Shown: positions 1-9,051, counted from the first letter of the stretch. The stretch is DNA of 64,000 bases from Betaproteobacteria bacterium (GCA_004298385.1 SCTX01000138.1:1-64000); one strand, 5' to 3'. Notes: generated from the letters alone by a model not told the origin. Numbers and translations are program-made.

Positions 1-1006
1 GCGCGGCGCAGACGAGCGCGGCGCTGCCGGAGAGCGCTTTGCTCACCGCGTGAAATACGAACTGGTGGATGGCGCGCGCATCGCGGAACCGCACCTCGGT
101 CTTGGCCGGGTGCACGTTCACGTCCACGCCCAGCGGATCGAGTTCGAGGAACAGCACGTAGGCCGCATGGCGATCGCCGTGCAGCAGGTCCTGGTAGGCC
201 TGGCGCAGCGCATGCGCGAGCAGTTTGTCGCGCACGAAGCGGCCGTTGACGAATACGAACTGCGCGTCGCGCGACGCGCGCGAGAATGCGGGCGAGCCGG
301 CAAGGCCGGAAAGCCGCAGACCGGAGGCGTTCTCGTCGAGCGCGCGCGCCGCGCCGGCGAATTCATCGCCCGCCACGGCGGCAATGCGCCGCGCGGCAGC
401 GCCCGCCGGCAGATGCGAGATCACCCGGCCGTTGTGCTTGAGGGTGAACGCGACCTCGGGCCGGGACAGCGCGATGCGCTTGTACACGTCCTCGCAATGG
501 CCGAACTCGGTCGCCTCGGTGCGCAGGAACTTGCGCCGCGCCGGGGTGTTGAAATACAGGTCGTTCACTTCGACGCTGGTGCCCCGCGGATGCGCCGCGG
601 GCTGGACGCCGCCCGCCGCGCCGCCCTCGGCGCGCAAGCTCCACGCGTGTGCCGCTTCCTCGCTGCGGGTAGTCAGCGCGACGCGCGCGACCGACGCGAT
701 CGAGGCCAGCGCCTCGCCGCGAAAACCGAGCGAACGCACCTGTTCGAGATCGTCGAGGCTGGCGATCTTGCTGGTGGCGTGGCGCGCGAACGCCAGAGGC
801 AGGTCCTCCGCGTCCATGCCGCCGCCGTTGTCGCTGACCTTCAACTGCTTGACGCCGCCCTGCGTCAGGCTGACGCTGACCTCGTCGGCGCCGGCGTCGA
901 GGCTGTTCTCCAGCAGCTCCTTCAGCACCGAGGCCGGGCGTTCCACCACTTCGCCGGCTGCGATCTGACTGATAAGGGTGTCCGGAAGGAGGCGAATCGA
1001 GGGCAT
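1..1006 (-). CDS. mutL: DNA mismatch repair protein MutL (N-terminal part, cut by window edge)
   Basis: This is the GHKL-type ATPase that couples MutS mismatch recognition to downstream repair. Reading the minus strand from the ATG at 1006 gives 335 codons without a stop, so the C-terminal dimerisation domain lies outside the window. The N-terminus shows the family motifs in order: [20 protein letters not shown] near residues 15-35, DNGGGM near 60 and [11 protein letters not shown] near 95. Further on [10 protein letters not shown] and the [13 protein letters not shown] block near residue 310 are characteristic of MutL. It is divergent from the DedA gene across about 105 bp. Identification is secure; only the missing C-terminus limits it. 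Confidence 0.95.
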   Translation of the reverse strand, partial: MPSIRLLPDTLISQIAAGEVVERPASVLKELLENSLDAGADEVSVSLTQGGVKQLKVSDNGGGMDAEDLPLAFARHATSKIASLDDLEQVRSLGFRGEALASIASVARVALTTRSEEAAHAWSLRAEGGAAGGVQPAAHPRGTSVEVNDLYFNTPARRKFLRTEATEFGHCEDVYKRIALSRPEVAFTLKHNGRVISHLPAGAAARRIAAVAGDEFAGAARALDENASGLRLSGLAGSPAFSRASRDAQFVFVNGRFVRDKLLAHALRQAYQDLLHGDRHAAYVLFLELDPLGVDVNVHPAKTEVRFRDARAIHQFVFHAVSKALSGSAALVCAA

Positions 1007-1111
1007 GGCGGCGCTTTTCTTGGGCACTCAAGTATACCGGGAACAAATCGCACTTGCGGTAAGATACCGCCTGATTTTTTGCAGTCTGGAACGACCAACC
1101 GAAGGGGTTTG

Positions 1112-1795
1112 ATGGAACTGCTGCTGTTCTTCTGGGATCTGCTGGTCAATCTGGACAAGCACCTCGCCAGCCTGCTCGCGCAGTACGGCGTCTGGGTGTA
1201 TCTGCTTCTTTTCCTGATCGTGTTCTGCGAGACCGGCCTGGTGGTGACGCCGTTCCTGCCCGGCGATTCCCTGCTGTTCATCGCCGGTGCGCTGACGGCG
1301 CCGGGCGGCGGCGCCGGTCAGCTCGATCTCCTCACGCTGAACCTCCTGCTGATCGCGGCGGCGGTGCTCGGCAACACCACCAACTACTGGATCGGCCGCT
1401 ATTTCGGGCCCAAGGTATTCGGCTGGGAGGATTCGCGCTTTTTCAACCGCCGCGCATTCGACAAGGCCCACGGCTTCTACGAGCGCCATGGCGGAAAAAC
1501 CATCGTCATCACGCGCTTCCTGCCGATCCTGCGCACCTTCGCGCCTTTCGTTGCCGGGGTGGCGCAGATGACACACGCGCGCTTCCAGGCGTACAACGTC
1601 TCCGGCGGCGTGCTCTGGGTGACTTCGCTGTCGGTTGCGGGTTATCTGTTCGGCAATATCCCCTGGGTGCGGGACAATCTCACGCTGATCATCCTCACGC
1701 TGATCATCGTTCCCGGTCTGCCGGCGCTGGTGATGACGCTGCGCACCTGGCACGAGCAGCGCCGCGCCCGGCTGGCCGGAAGGGCTAATTCGTAG
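1112..1795 (+). CDS. DedA-family integral membrane protein
   Basis: A 227-residue inner-membrane protein of the DedA/VTT family, implicated in lipid flipping and membrane homeostasis (undecaprenyl phosphate or phospholipid translocation in characterised members). The sequence shows a hydrophobic segment at about 22-45, the family motif FCETGLVVTPFLPGDSLL at about 41-58, and the re-entrant loop signature RFLPILRTFAPFVAGVAQM at about 135-153, followed by two C-terminal membrane helices. I chose the ATG at 1112 because upstream sequence in the same frame is antisense to mutL. Its last 11 bases overlap the 3' end of the convergent amiC gene. The substrate in this organism is unknown. Confidence 0.9.
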   Translation: MELLLFFWDLLVNLDKHLASLLAQYGVWVYLLLFLIVFCETGLVVTPFLPGDSLLFIAGALTAPGGGAGQLDLLTLNLLLIAAAVLGNTTNYWIGRYFGPKVFGWEDSRFFNRRAFDKAHGFYERHGGKTIVITRFLPILRTFAPFVAGVAQMTHARFQAYNVSGGVLWVTSLSVAGYLFGNIPWVRDNLTLIILTLIIVPGLPALVMTLRTWHEQRRARLAGRANS

Positions 1796-3113
1796 TCTGG
1801 ATCGCCGCCAGCGTCGATTTCGCCAGCGGCGGATTCTTGGCGAAGTAGCGTTTGATGCCCTTGAAAATGGCCTGCGCCATTTTTTCCTGGTAGCCCTCGT
1901 CGTTCAGCCTGCGTTCCTCGTCCGGGTTGCTGATGAAGGCGGTCTCGACCAGAATCGACGGGACGTCGGGCGCCTTCAGCACGGCAAATCCGGCCTGCTC
2001 GACATGGTGCTTGTGCAGGGCGTTGACGCCGCCCAGTTCGGCCAGCACCGCCTTGCCCAGCTTGAGACTGTCGCTGATCTGCGCCGTCAGGCTCAGGTCG
2101 GCGAGCGTCATCGCCAGATAGCGGTCTTTCAGGTCGAGGTTGACCCCACCGATCAGGTCGGCGTCGTTCTCGCGCTTGGCCAGCCATTTCGCCGCGGTGC
2201 TGGTGGCGCCGCGCTCGGACAGGGCGAATACCGAGGAGCCGCGCGCATGCGGTTTGATGAAGGCGTCGGCGTGCACCGACACGAACAGGTCGGCCTGCAC
2301 CCTGCGCGCCTTTTGCACGCGCGCCTGCAGGGGGATGAAATAATCGCCGTCGCGGGTGAGCACGGCGCGCATATTGGGTTCGGCGTCGATAATGGACTTG
2401 AGCTTCCTCGCTATGGTGAGCGTCACGTGTTTCTCGCGGCTGCCTCCCCGGCCTTTGGCGCCCGGGTCCTCGCCGCCGTGCCCGGCGTCGACGACGATGG
2501 TCATCAGGCGCGCCACCACCGGTTTGCCCTTCGCGTCCGCTTCCGCTCTGGGCGCAGGCACGGCGGCCGGCGCGGGTTCGGGCGCCGCGGCTTTCGTTTC
2601 CGGTTTTTGCAGCAGCGCCATGAGCGGATCGGCCGGCACCAGCGGATAGACGTCCAGCACCAGGCGGTGGCCGTACTCGCCCACGGGCTTGAGCAGGAAG
2701 ATCTGCGGTTTGACCTCGGTCTTGAGCTCGAACACCAGACGCACCACGCCCGGTTTGTAGCGGCCAGCCCGCATCTGGCCGATATAGGGGTCGTTGGCCA
2801 GGATCTTGCCCGCAATCTCCTGCTGCACGCTCGGCAGGTCGACGTTTTCCAGGTCGAGCACCAGGCGCTCCGGGTTCTTTACCAGCAGCAATTCGTGCTG
2901 AATCGGCCGGTCCGCCTCGATGGTGATGCGCGTGTAGTCCTCGGCCGGCCAGACGCGCACCGCGCTGATGCGGTCAGCCGCGCCGCTGCCGCCGGCGAAA
3001 GCCAGCAGCGCAAGCGCCGTCGGAAACAGGCGATTGAAGCAGCGCGATAACGGCGGCGCGCCGCCGGAAGCGGGATGGTTCAGAGCGGCGTTTGCATCAG
3101 TCTGGATAAACAT
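1785..3113 (-). CDS. amiC: N-acetylmuramoyl-L-alanine amidase (AmiC type)
   Basis: A periplasmic zinc amidase that cleaves the lactyl-L-alanine bond of peptidoglycan to separate daughter cells. The 442 residues comprise an N-terminal hydrophobic export signal (LFPTALALLAFAGG near 30-42), an AMIN domain at about 48-155 that targets septal peptidoglycan, an Ala/Pro-rich linker, and an Amidase_3 catalytic domain from about 205. Zinc and catalytic residues are visible in VVDAGHGGEDPGA, REKHVTL, FVSVHADAF and ILVETAFISN. It overlaps the 3' end of tsaE by 34 bp and is co-directional with it, so tsaE-amiC is probably one transcript, an arrangement common in proteobacteria. The start at 3113 leaves a rather long pre-signal stretch, so a later start is possible. 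Confidence 0.93.
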   Translation of the reverse strand: MFIQTDANAALNHPASGGAPPLSRCFNRLFPTALALLAFAGGSGAADRISAVRVWPAEDYTRITIEADRPIQHELLLVKNPERLVLDLENVDLPSVQQEIAGKILANDPYIGQMRAGRYKPGVVRLVFELKTEVKPQIFLLKPVGEYGHRLVLDVYPLVPADPLMALLQKPETKAAAPEPAPAAVPAPRAEADAKGKPVVARLMTIVVDAGHGGEDPGAKGRGGSREKHVTLTIARKLKSIIDAEPNMRAVLTRDGDYFIPLQARVQKARRVQADLFVSVHADAFIKPHARGSSVFALSERGATSTAAKWLAKRENDADLIGGVNLDLKDRYLAMTLADLSLTAQISDSLKLGKAVLAELGGVNALHKHHVEQAGFAVLKAPDVPSILVETAFISNPDEERRLNDEGYQEKMAQAIFKGIKRYFAKNPPLAKSTLAAIQTTN

Positions 3114-3544
3114 GCTTTGCCACTTTCGGTTGCGGCGCGGATTTCTAGGTCACGCCCGTCGCCGGCGAATTCGAGCGCGATGTCGAGGTCCGCTGCGGGC
3201 AGCAGCCCGCCCGCCTTTTCCGGCCATTCGACCAGGCACACCGAGGTGTCGCTGAAGTATTCGCTGAAGCCGGCATCGCGCCATTCCTTTGGGTCGCGGA
3301 AACGATAAAAATCAAAGTGGTACAAGTTTAACCTAGAAACCGTATAAAGTTCAACTAGGGTATAGGTCGGGCTTTTTACCCGGCCCTGGAAGCCCAAGCC
3401 GCGCAACACGCCGCGCGCGAGTGTGGTCTTGCCGCTGCCGAGGTCGCCATGCAGATAGACGAACAGGCCTGGCTCGATCACCCGAGCCAGGCGCGCGCCG
3501 AGCGCGCGCGTCGCGGCTTCGTCGGGCAAATGCATTTTGAGCAT
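3080..3544 (-). CDS. tsaE: tRNA threonylcarbamoyladenosine biosynthesis ATPase TsaE
   Basis: TsaE is the ATPase of the TsaBDE complex that makes N6-threonylcarbamoyladenosine at position 37 of ANN-decoding tRNAs. The Walker A loop GDLGSGKTT is near residue 36 and is followed by the family block VKSPTYTLVE and by YHFDFYRF; the Walker B-like CLVEWPEKAG comes near residue 110. The frame is open upstream to ATGs at 3565 and 3574, which would overlap the start of queG. I favour 3544 because the text from there (MLKMHLPDEAATRALG) lines up with the normal start of TsaE proteins; none of the candidates has a convincing ribosome binding site. It overlaps amiC at the 3' end. Confidence 0.92.
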   Translation of the reverse strand: MLKMHLPDEAATRALGARLARVIEPGLFVYLHGDLGSGKTTLARGVLRGLGFQGRVKSPTYTLVELYTVSRLNLYHFDFYRFRDPKEWRDAGFSEYFSDTSVCLVEWPEKAGGLLPAADLDIALEFAGDGRDLEIRAATESGKACLSRLMQTPL

Positions 3545-3563
3545 GCTGTGGTTATGATTGGGC

Positions 3564-4628
3564 ATGTCCGACACTACGACGCATTGCGATTACGCCGCGC
3601 TCACCCGCGCGATTAAGGTCTGGGGGCGCGAACTCGGCTTCCAATCCGTGGGCATCGCCGATGTCGACCTCGCCGCCGCCGAAGCGGGCCTCGCCGCCTG
3701 GCTCGCGGCCGGGTTCCACGGCGAGATGGATTATATGGCAAGGTACGGTTTGAAACGCGCGCGCCCGGCTGAACTCCGTCCCGGCACCTTGAGGGTGATC
3801 AGTGCACGTATGAACTACCGACCGCAGGCCGCCGAGGCCTGGTCGGTGATCGGCTCCGCGCACAAAGCCTACATCGCGCGCTACGCCACCGGGCGCGATT
3901 ATCACAAGGTGCTGCGCCATCGTCTGCGCCGGCTGGCGCGGCGCATCGAGCGCGAAATCGGCGTCTTCGGCCACCGCGTCTATACCGACTCGGCGCCGGT
4001 GATGGAGGTCGAACTGGCGGCGCGCAGCGGCCTGGGCTGGCGCGGCAAGCACACGCTGCTGCTTTCGCGCGATGCCGGCTCGTATTTTTTCCTGGGTGAA
4101 ATCTACACCGACCTGCCGCTGCCGGCGGACGCGCCGGTCGCAGATCATTGCGGCAGTTGCAGCAAGTGCCTAGCCATCTGTCCCACCGGCGCCATCGTCG
4201 CCCCTTACCGGGTCGACGCAAGGCGCTGCATTTCCTATCTCACCATCGAGCTGAAAGGCGCCATTCCGCCGGAATTGCGCCCGCTCGTCGGCAATCGCGT
4301 CTATGGTTGCGACGACTGCCAGCTCGCCTGCCCCTGGAACCGCTACGCCGAAGTGAGCAGCGAGCCGGATTTCCGCGTGCGCCACGGTCTGGACGATGCC
4401 GAACTCGCGCACCTGTTCGCGTGGAGCGAGAGCCAGTTCCGCGAGCGCATGGCCGGCAGCGCCATCCACCGCATCGGTTTCGAACGCTGGTCGCGCAACC
4501 TCGCCGTGGGCCTGGGCAATGCGCCCACCAGTGCCGCCGCAGTCGCCGCACTGCGATCCCGCGCGGACGATCCGTCGCCGCTGGTGCGCGAGCACGTCGC
4601 CTGGGCGATGCAGCGCCACGGAATTTAG
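3564..4628 (+). CDS. queG: Epoxyqueuosine reductase
   Basis: QueG performs the last step of queuosine synthesis, reducing epoxyqueuosine in tRNA to queuosine with cobalamin and two [4Fe-4S] clusters. The 354-residue protein has the DUF1730 cobalamin-binding N-terminal half, a conserved RSGLGWRGKHTLLL block near residue 155, then the ferredoxin motif CGSCSKCLAICPTGA near residue 196 and the second half of the cluster ligands in YGCDDCQLACPWN near residue 250. The ATG at 3564 is preferred over a TTG at 3558. The gene is divergent from tsaE with almost no spacer, so the two promoters must overlap coding sequence. Confidence 0.96.
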   Translation: MSDTTTHCDYAALTRAIKVWGRELGFQSVGIADVDLAAAEAGLAAWLAAGFHGEMDYMARYGLKRARPAELRPGTLRVISARMNYRPQAAEAWSVIGSAHKAYIARYATGRDYHKVLRHRLRRLARRIEREIGVFGHRVYTDSAPVMEVELAARSGLGWRGKHTLLLSRDAGSYFFLGEIYTDLPLPADAPVADHCGSCSKCLAICPTGAIVAPYRVDARRCISYLTIELKGAIPPELRPLVGNRVYGCDDCQLACPWNRYAEVSSEPDFRVRHGLDDAELAHLFAWSESQFRERMAGSAIHRIGFERWSRNLAVGLGNAPTSAAAVAALRSRADDPSPLVREHVAWAMQRHGI

Positions 4629-4631
4629 CTG

Positions 4632-4880
4632 ATTGAGTTGCGATTTTCGAGCGGACGAGAAACCGTCCGCGCGGATCGTCGATTGCGCACGGACGAAAAA
4701 CCGTCCGCACGCAATCGACGATCTTGTATAAAAACAAACTCAAGCCGTTGTGGTTTTTTCCATAACCGTGATTTTGGTACGGATGGAGTTTATCCGTACC
4801 AAAATCACGGTTGGCGCGCGCAGCGCGCAAGTTCATTCGTCGCATGCGATCGTACTCAAGACGCCGTATATAATCCGACA
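4632..4880 (+). repeat. Dispersed structured repeat, copy 1
   Basis: The gap between queG and the next gene is filled by a multi-hairpin element shared with 47661-47910. In order: AGTTGCGAT; hairpin A at 4651-4670 (7-bp stem GCGGACG/CGTCCGC); hairpin B at 4674-4723 with a 14-bp outer stem (4674-4687 with 4710-4723), a CA/CA internal loop and a 6-bp inner stem; a spacer beginning TTGTATAAAAAC; hairpin C, a perfect 21-bp stem pairing 4764-4784 with 4792-4812 around a 7-nt loop; and a GC-alternating hairpin near 4814-4828. Comparison with copy 2 shows paired substitutions in stem C. No open reading frame here looks real. Function unknown; a mobile non-coding element or structured RNA are both possible. 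Confidence 0.85.
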
Positions 4881-4896
4881 GTATCCACGCTCCGCC

Positions 4897-5427
4897 ATGC
4901 GCCTGCACCAGCTCAAACTCGACTTCATCCCGGAACAGGACCGGCTGCTTTTGCGCGTCAGCACGGACAATCAGCTCGAGGTGCGCATGTGGCTGACGCG
5001 GCGCGCGCTGCGGCTACTGTGGCCGCTGCTGGTGCAGATGGTGCGCGCCTCGCCCGACGTCGCGCTGCAGAGCAACCCGGAAGCGCGCGACGCCTTGGTC
5101 GGCATGCAACGCGAGCGGGCGCTAAGCCGCGCCGATTTCACGAAAGCCTTCGAGGAGGCGCCGCGCGAGATGCCGCTAGGCGCCGAACCTATCCTTGTAG
5201 CGCGCATTCAGTCGACCAAGGACGACAGCGGCAACCAAGTTCTGGCCCTGCTGCCGCAGCGCGGACAGGGCATGCACTTGACCCTGGACAACACCCTGCT
5301 GCACTCTTTCTGCAAGCTGGTGCAAAACGCCGCGGCACAATCCGACTGGAATCTCGCGCTGGAATTGCCGGCGCTGCACTCCGCCATAAGCGCCGGCGAC
5401 GCGGCCGCACCGAAGACCCTGAACTAA
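4897..5427 (+). CDS. Conserved hypothetical protein
   Basis: A 176-residue soluble protein with no signal peptide or membrane segment. It starts MRLHQLKLDFIPEQDRLLLR and contains the block VRMWLTRRALRLLWPLL near residues 28-44; I have the impression of a betaproteobacterial family of unknown function with this motif, but I cannot name a domain. The C-terminal half is predicted to be mixed alpha/beta. The ATG at 4897 is chosen because sequence upstream in the same frame belongs to the structured repeat. It converges on the ABC-F gene with a 4-bp overlap of the stop codons. Coding potential is supported by length and by fitting exactly between its neighbours. Confidence 0.7.
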   Translation: MRLHQLKLDFIPEQDRLLLRVSTDNQLEVRMWLTRRALRLLWPLLVQMVRASPDVALQSNPEARDALVGMQRERALSRADFTKAFEEAPREMPLGAEPILVARIQSTKDDSGNQVLALLPQRGQGMHLTLDNTLLHSFCKLVQNAAAQSDWNLALELPALHSAISAGDAAAPKTLN

Positions 5428-7304
5428 TCGAGTTGCTCGAGTTCGGACTGCAGCGCCAGCCATTCTTCCTCGGCGCGCTCGAGTTCGAGGCGCAATGCCG
5501 CCTCGCGCAACAGCGCCGACTGCAGCTTTTCCTTGTCGGCATAGCTCTCGGGATCGGCCAGCCATAGGCCCAGGGGCTTGCGCTCGCGCTCGAGTTCGTC
5601 CATGCGCCGCTCGAGCTTGGCCAGGCGCTGCGTCAGCGGCTGCTTCTGCGCATAGCGCTGGTTGCGCGCCGCGGCTTCGTCGCGCTTTTGCTGTTTGCGC
5701 GTCGTCGCCGGCACCTCGCCGGCGTCCGCGCCCGCTTCGCGCTGCCGCAGCCAGTCGCGGTAATCGTCCAGATCGCCGTCGAAGGGCTGCACGCCGCCGT
5801 TGGCCAGCAGCCACAGGCTGTCGGCGGTGGTGCGCAGCAGGTGCCGGTCGTGCGATACCAGCATGATCGCGCCCTCGTACTCCTGCAGCGCCAGCGTGAG
5901 CGCATGGCGCATTTCCAGGTCGAGGTGGTTGGTCGGTTCGTCCAGCAGGATCAGATTGGGTCGCTGCCAAACCAGCAGCGCCAAGGCCAGCCTGGCTTTT
6001 TCGCCGCCGGAAAAAGGCGCCACCGGGGCGAGCGCCATGTCGCCGCGGAAATCGAAACCGCCGAGGAAATCGCGCAGTTCCTGCTCGCGCGTGCGCGGGT
6101 CGAGCCGCGCGAGATGCCGCAGCGGCGATTCGTCCGGCCGCAGCACTTCGATCTGGTGCTGGGCGAAGTAGCCGATGGCGAGGCCCTTGCCTTCGTGCCG
6201 CGTACCTGCGAGCGGGGCGAGCTTTCCCGCCAGCAGTTTGATCAGGGTCGATTTCCCGGCGCCGTTGCGGCCGAGGAGTCCGATGCGCGCGCCTGCGCCT
6301 ATGCTGAACTTGATGCCGGCGAGCACGGTGCGCGCGCCGTAGCCGGCGGCGGCGTCCTCCAGCGTGAGCAGGGGATCGGGACCGGCCAGGGGCTCGCGCA
6401 TGCGAAAGTCGAACGGTGTATCGACGTGCGCGGGCGAGATGACTTCCATGCGCGCCAACGCCTTGATCCGGCTCTGCGCCTGCCGCGCTTTGGTCGCCTT
6501 GGCGCGAAAGCGCTCGACATAGGAATGCAGGTGGGCGATCTCGCGCTGCTGCTTCTGGTAGGCCGCCTGCTGCTGCGACAATTGCATCGCGCGCTGCACT
6601 TCGAACGCGGAGTAATTGCCGGTATAGAGCTTCAGCCGGCACTGTTCGATCGCCAGGATGTGGCCGGCGGTGCCGTCGAGAAAATCCCGGTCGTGCGAAA
6701 TCGCGAGCAGCGTGCCTGGATAATCGCGCAGCCACTGTTCGAGCCAGATCACCGCATCCAGATCGAGGTGGTTCGTCGGTTCGTCGAGCAGCAGCAGGTC
6801 CGAGCGGCACATGAGGGCGCGCGCCAGTTTCAGGCGCATGCGCCAGCCGCCGGAAAAAGCATCGATTGCCTGCTCCTGCTCGGCTGCGGCGAACCCGAGG
6901 CCGTGCATCAGGCCGGCGGCGCGGCTGCGCGCGGCATAGCCGCCGGCGTGCTCGAACGCTTCGTACAAGGCGGCGAGGCGCTCGCCCTCGTCCTGTTCGT
7001 GCGCCTGGGCGAGCGCCTGCTCGAGTGCGCGCAGGGGTGCATCGCCATCGATGACGTAGTCGATCGCCGCCTGTGTGCCGGCCGGGACCTCCTGCGATAC
7101 ATGCGCGACCGCGAGCCGGCCAGGCAGTTCCAGATCACCCGCTTCCTGGTGCAGATCCCCGAGCAGCAGCGCGAACAGGCTCGACTTGCCGCTGCCGTTC
7201 GGCCCCACCACGCCGATCTTTTGGCCGGCGTGCAGAGTCAGGTCGATGCCTTCGAGCAGCAGCTTGCCGCCGCGCGCTAGCGTGAGTTGACGCAAAGTGA
7301 TCAT
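5424..7304 (-). CDS. yheS: ABC-F family ATPase (YheS-like)
   Basis: A soluble 626-residue protein with two ABC nucleotide-binding domains and no membrane segments, the hallmark of ABC-F factors that act on the ribosome (translation rescue or elongation). Walker A GPNGSGKSS is near residue 34, signature FSGGWRMRL near 149 and Walker B LLLLDEPTNHLD near 172. The second domain has GRNGAGKST near 345, FSGGEKARL near 430 and LILLDEPTNHLD near 452. The inter-domain linker (about 240-300) is rich in Arg/Gln and charged, as expected for the arm reaching toward the peptidyl-transferase centre. A C-terminal coiled coil covers about 545-626. This length and extension fit YheS rather than EttA. Confidence 0.9.
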   Translation of the reverse strand: MITLRQLTLARGGKLLLEGIDLTLHAGQKIGVVGPNGSGKSSLFALLLGDLHQEAGDLELPGRLAVAHVSQEVPAGTQAAIDYVIDGDAPLRALEQALAQAHEQDEGERLAALYEAFEHAGGYAARSRAAGLMHGLGFAAAEQEQAIDAFSGGWRMRLKLARALMCRSDLLLLDEPTNHLDLDAVIWLEQWLRDYPGTLLAISHDRDFLDGTAGHILAIEQCRLKLYTGNYSAFEVQRAMQLSQQQAAYQKQQREIAHLHSYVERFRAKATKARQAQSRIKALARMEVISPAHVDTPFDFRMREPLAGPDPLLTLEDAAAGYGARTVLAGIKFSIGAGARIGLLGRNGAGKSTLIKLLAGKLAPLAGTRHEGKGLAIGYFAQHQIEVLRPDESPLRHLARLDPRTREQELRDFLGGFDFRGDMALAPVAPFSGGEKARLALALLVWQRPNLILLDEPTNHLDLEMRHALTLALQEYEGAIMLVSHDRHLLRTTADSLWLLANGGVQPFDGDLDDYRDWLRQREAGADAGEVPATTRKQQKRDEAAARNQRYAQKQPLTQRLAKLERRMDELERERKPLGLWLADPESYADKEKLQSALLREAALRLELERAEEEWLALQSELEQLD

Positions 7305-7333
7305 TCGAGGCCGGAATTATTACTGCGGAAGAC

Positions 7334-7374
7334 GCGGAGGTGTTTCCTTATCGCGTTTCCTCTGCGACCTCCGC
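7334..7374. repeat. Intergenic inverted repeat
   Basis: The 137-bp gap between the ABC-F gene and the Trm112-like gene holds an inverted repeat: GCGGAGGT at 7334-7341 and ACCTCCGC at 7367-7374, in a run of text repeating GCGGA motifs. There is no T-run, so a terminator is unlikely. It may be a fragment of a dispersed repeat. Confidence 0.35.
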
Positions 7375-7441
7375 ACGCTCCGCGGTTAACCGCTGATTCA
7401 CCAAAGCAGGCACCTGCAGTGGCACTTCACGCGGACCGGCG

Positions 7442-7627
7442 TTAGGACTGAATTTCTTCGGCCGGATCGAGCTTGCGTGCCTCGTCTTCCAGCATCACCG
7501 GAATGCCGTCGCGTATCCCGAACGCCAGCCGGTCGGCTTTGCAGATGAGTTCCTGCTCGGCCTTGCGGTAGAGCAAAGGCCCTTTACAGATCGGGCACAC
7601 CAGGATGTCGAGCAGTCTTGAGTCCAT
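7442..7627 (-). CDS. ycaR: Trm112 family protein (UPF0434, YcaR-like)
   Basis: A 61-residue protein of the small Trm112/UPF0434 family. The start [20 protein letters not shown] carries the typical CPxCKGPL knuckle, followed by [21 protein letters not shown], the family's second signature. Only one CxxC pair is obvious plus a further Cys, so zinc binding may be incomplete. Bacterial members are encoded next to lpxK and kdsB; here it overlaps the end of lpxK by 44 bp in another frame, which strongly ties it to the lipid A operon. The precise biochemical role is not established. Confidence 0.92.
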   Translation of the reverse strand: MDSRLLDILVCPICKGPLLYRKAEQELICKADRLAFGIRDGIPVMLEDEARKLDPAEEIQS

Positions 7628-8606
7628 TTAGCTTCGCCAGGATGAAATCGGAAAACGCCGGGGCCAGCTCGGCCTCGACCTCGAGCGCGTACCAGAACTC
7701 GCGCGCGAACGCTGCGCATTTTACCGCATCCTTCTCGGTCATAAGCAGCGCTTCGCAATCGCCGAAGTCCAGATCGCGCGCCGTGTACACGTGGTGATCG
7801 GGGAAAGCGTGGTTGACCGTCACCAGGCCCAAACGCGCCAGGTGATCGAAGAAGCGCTGCGGGTTGCCGATGCCGGCCACGGCGTGCACGCGCTTGCCCG
7901 CGAACGCCGCAGCCGGCGCGCTCGCTTCCGCCGCGGCCACGCGGCGGAAGCTGTCGCCGCGCAGGTCCATGCGAAAACACGGCTGATGTTTCCCGCAGGG
8001 AGCCGTGTTGGCGACCCAGGCATCCACGCGGCGCGACGCCGGCTCGCGTAGCGGCCCCGCAGGCAATAGAAAACCGTTGCCGATGCCGCGCGCATCCTCC
8101 ACCGCAATCTCGATATCGCGCGCGAGACGGTAGTGCTGCAGCCCGTCGTCGAGGATCAGCACATCGCATTCAGGATGGGCGGCGAGCAGGCCCGAGGCGG
8201 CCCGGACGCGTTCGGCCCCGATCCAAACCGGGCAGCCGCCACGACGCGCGAGCAATAGCGGCTCGTCGCCCACCACGTCGGCCGCGCTGGAAGCGGCAAC
8301 CTCCATGGGCGCCGCGGCACTGCCGCGGTAGCCGCGGCTGATAATGCCGGGTTTTCGTCCGTTTTTCTTCAGCATCGCGGCCAGCCAGAGAACCAGCGGC
8401 GTCTTGCCGGTTCCGCCTGCCACGATGTTGCCGACCACGATCACCGGCAGCGGCAGCCGCGCCGCCCGCAGGACGCCGCTGCCGTAAGCCAGCCGGCGCA
8501 GCGCCAGCAGCAGGCGGTAGGCGAGGCTCGCCGGCCACAACGCAAGCGACAGCGCGCTCAGGCGATACCAGTGCTGTTCGGGAAAGCTGGCTCCCACTTC
8601 ATGCAC
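7584..8606 (-). CDS. lpxK: Tetraacyldisaccharide 4'-kinase
   Basis: LpxK phosphorylates the 4' position of the lipid A disaccharide at the inner face of the inner membrane. The 340-residue protein has an amphipathic/hydrophobic N-terminus (about 15-40) for membrane association and then the P-loop [18 protein letters not shown] near residues 58-75, followed by ISRGYRG and [29 protein letters not shown] near 150-166 is a further conserved LpxK block, as is [10 protein letters not shown] near 288. It lies downstream of exbB-exbD and upstream of the Trm112-like gene, the usual proteobacterial operon. Its presence confirms a lipid A-bearing outer membrane. Confidence 0.95.
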   Translation of the reverse strand: MHEVGASFPEQHWYRLSALSLALWPASLAYRLLLALRRLAYGSGVLRAARLPLPVIVVGNIVAGGTGKTPLVLWLAAMLKKNGRKPGIISRGYRGSAAAPMEVAASSAADVVGDEPLLLARRGGCPVWIGAERVRAASGLLAAHPECDVLILDDGLQHYRLARDIEIAVEDARGIGNGFLLPAGPLREPASRRVDAWVANTAPCGKHQPCFRMDLRGDSFRRVAAAEASAPAAAFAGKRVHAVAGIGNPQRFFDHLARLGLVTVNHAFPDHHVYTARDLDFGDCEALLMTEKDAVKCAAFAREFWYALEVEAELAPAFSDFILAKLNGLKTARHPGVPDL

Positions 8607-8631
8607 TCCCGGCGGGGACCGTGGCCGCGGC

Positions 8632-9051
8632 TTACCTGGTTTGGGTCTGCGTGGCGAAGGAAATATGGCCGTAGCCGGCCAGCCGCGCCGCTTCCATGAT
8701 GTGGATCACCGACTGGTGGGTGGCATTGGAATCGGCGCTGATCACCACCACCGGATCCTTGAGCTCGCCCGCGGCGCGGCGCATCTCATCGGACAAGCCG
8801 GCCGCGTCGCGAAATACTACCGGCCTGCGGTTGAGGGTGTACTGCCCGCCGGCGTTGACGGTGATGTTGATTTCGTTGGGCCGCTCCAGTTGTTTCTGCG
8901 CATCGGCGCTGGGCAGGTTGATCTGCAACTCGGCGAACTTGGAATAGGTGGTGGTGATCATCAGGAAAATGAGAATGACCAGCAGCACGTCTATCAGCGG
9001 AATCAGATTGATCTCCAGGGCCTCCCTCGCCTGGAAGCGCTGGAAGTTCAT
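8632..9051 (-). CDS. exbD: Biopolymer transport protein ExbD/TolR
   Basis: A 139-residue ExbD/TolR-type stator subunit. One N-terminal membrane helix, INLIPLIDVLLVILIFLM at about 14-31, contains the essential proton-carrying Asp (in IPLIDVLL). The rest is the periplasmic domain, with DPVVVISADSNATHQSVI near residues 100-117. The start ATG overlaps the stop of exbB (ATGA), so translation is coupled. With ExbB it forms the proton-driven motor energising a TonB- or TolA-like partner; no tonB is nearby, so the partner is unknown. Position just before lpxK is typical for betaproteobacteria. Confidence 0.93.
   Translation of the reverse strand: MNFQRFQAREALEINLIPLIDVLLVILIFLMITTTYSKFAELQINLPSADAQKQLERPNEINITVNAGGQYTLNRRPVVFRDAAGLSDEMRRAAGELKDPVVVISADSNATHQSVIHIMEAARLAGYGHISFATQTQTR

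Noticed and set aside
4638-5567. Plus-strand frame running through structured repeat copy 1
   Set aside because: The encoded text is produced by hairpin sequence and recurs in copy 2 with frame-dependent changes, so it is repeat-derived and not a conserved protein.
5688-7280. Long plus-strand frame opposite the ABC-F gene
   Set aside because: Antisense shadow; no signal, domain or ribosome site, and the ABC-F protein on the other strand is unmistakable.
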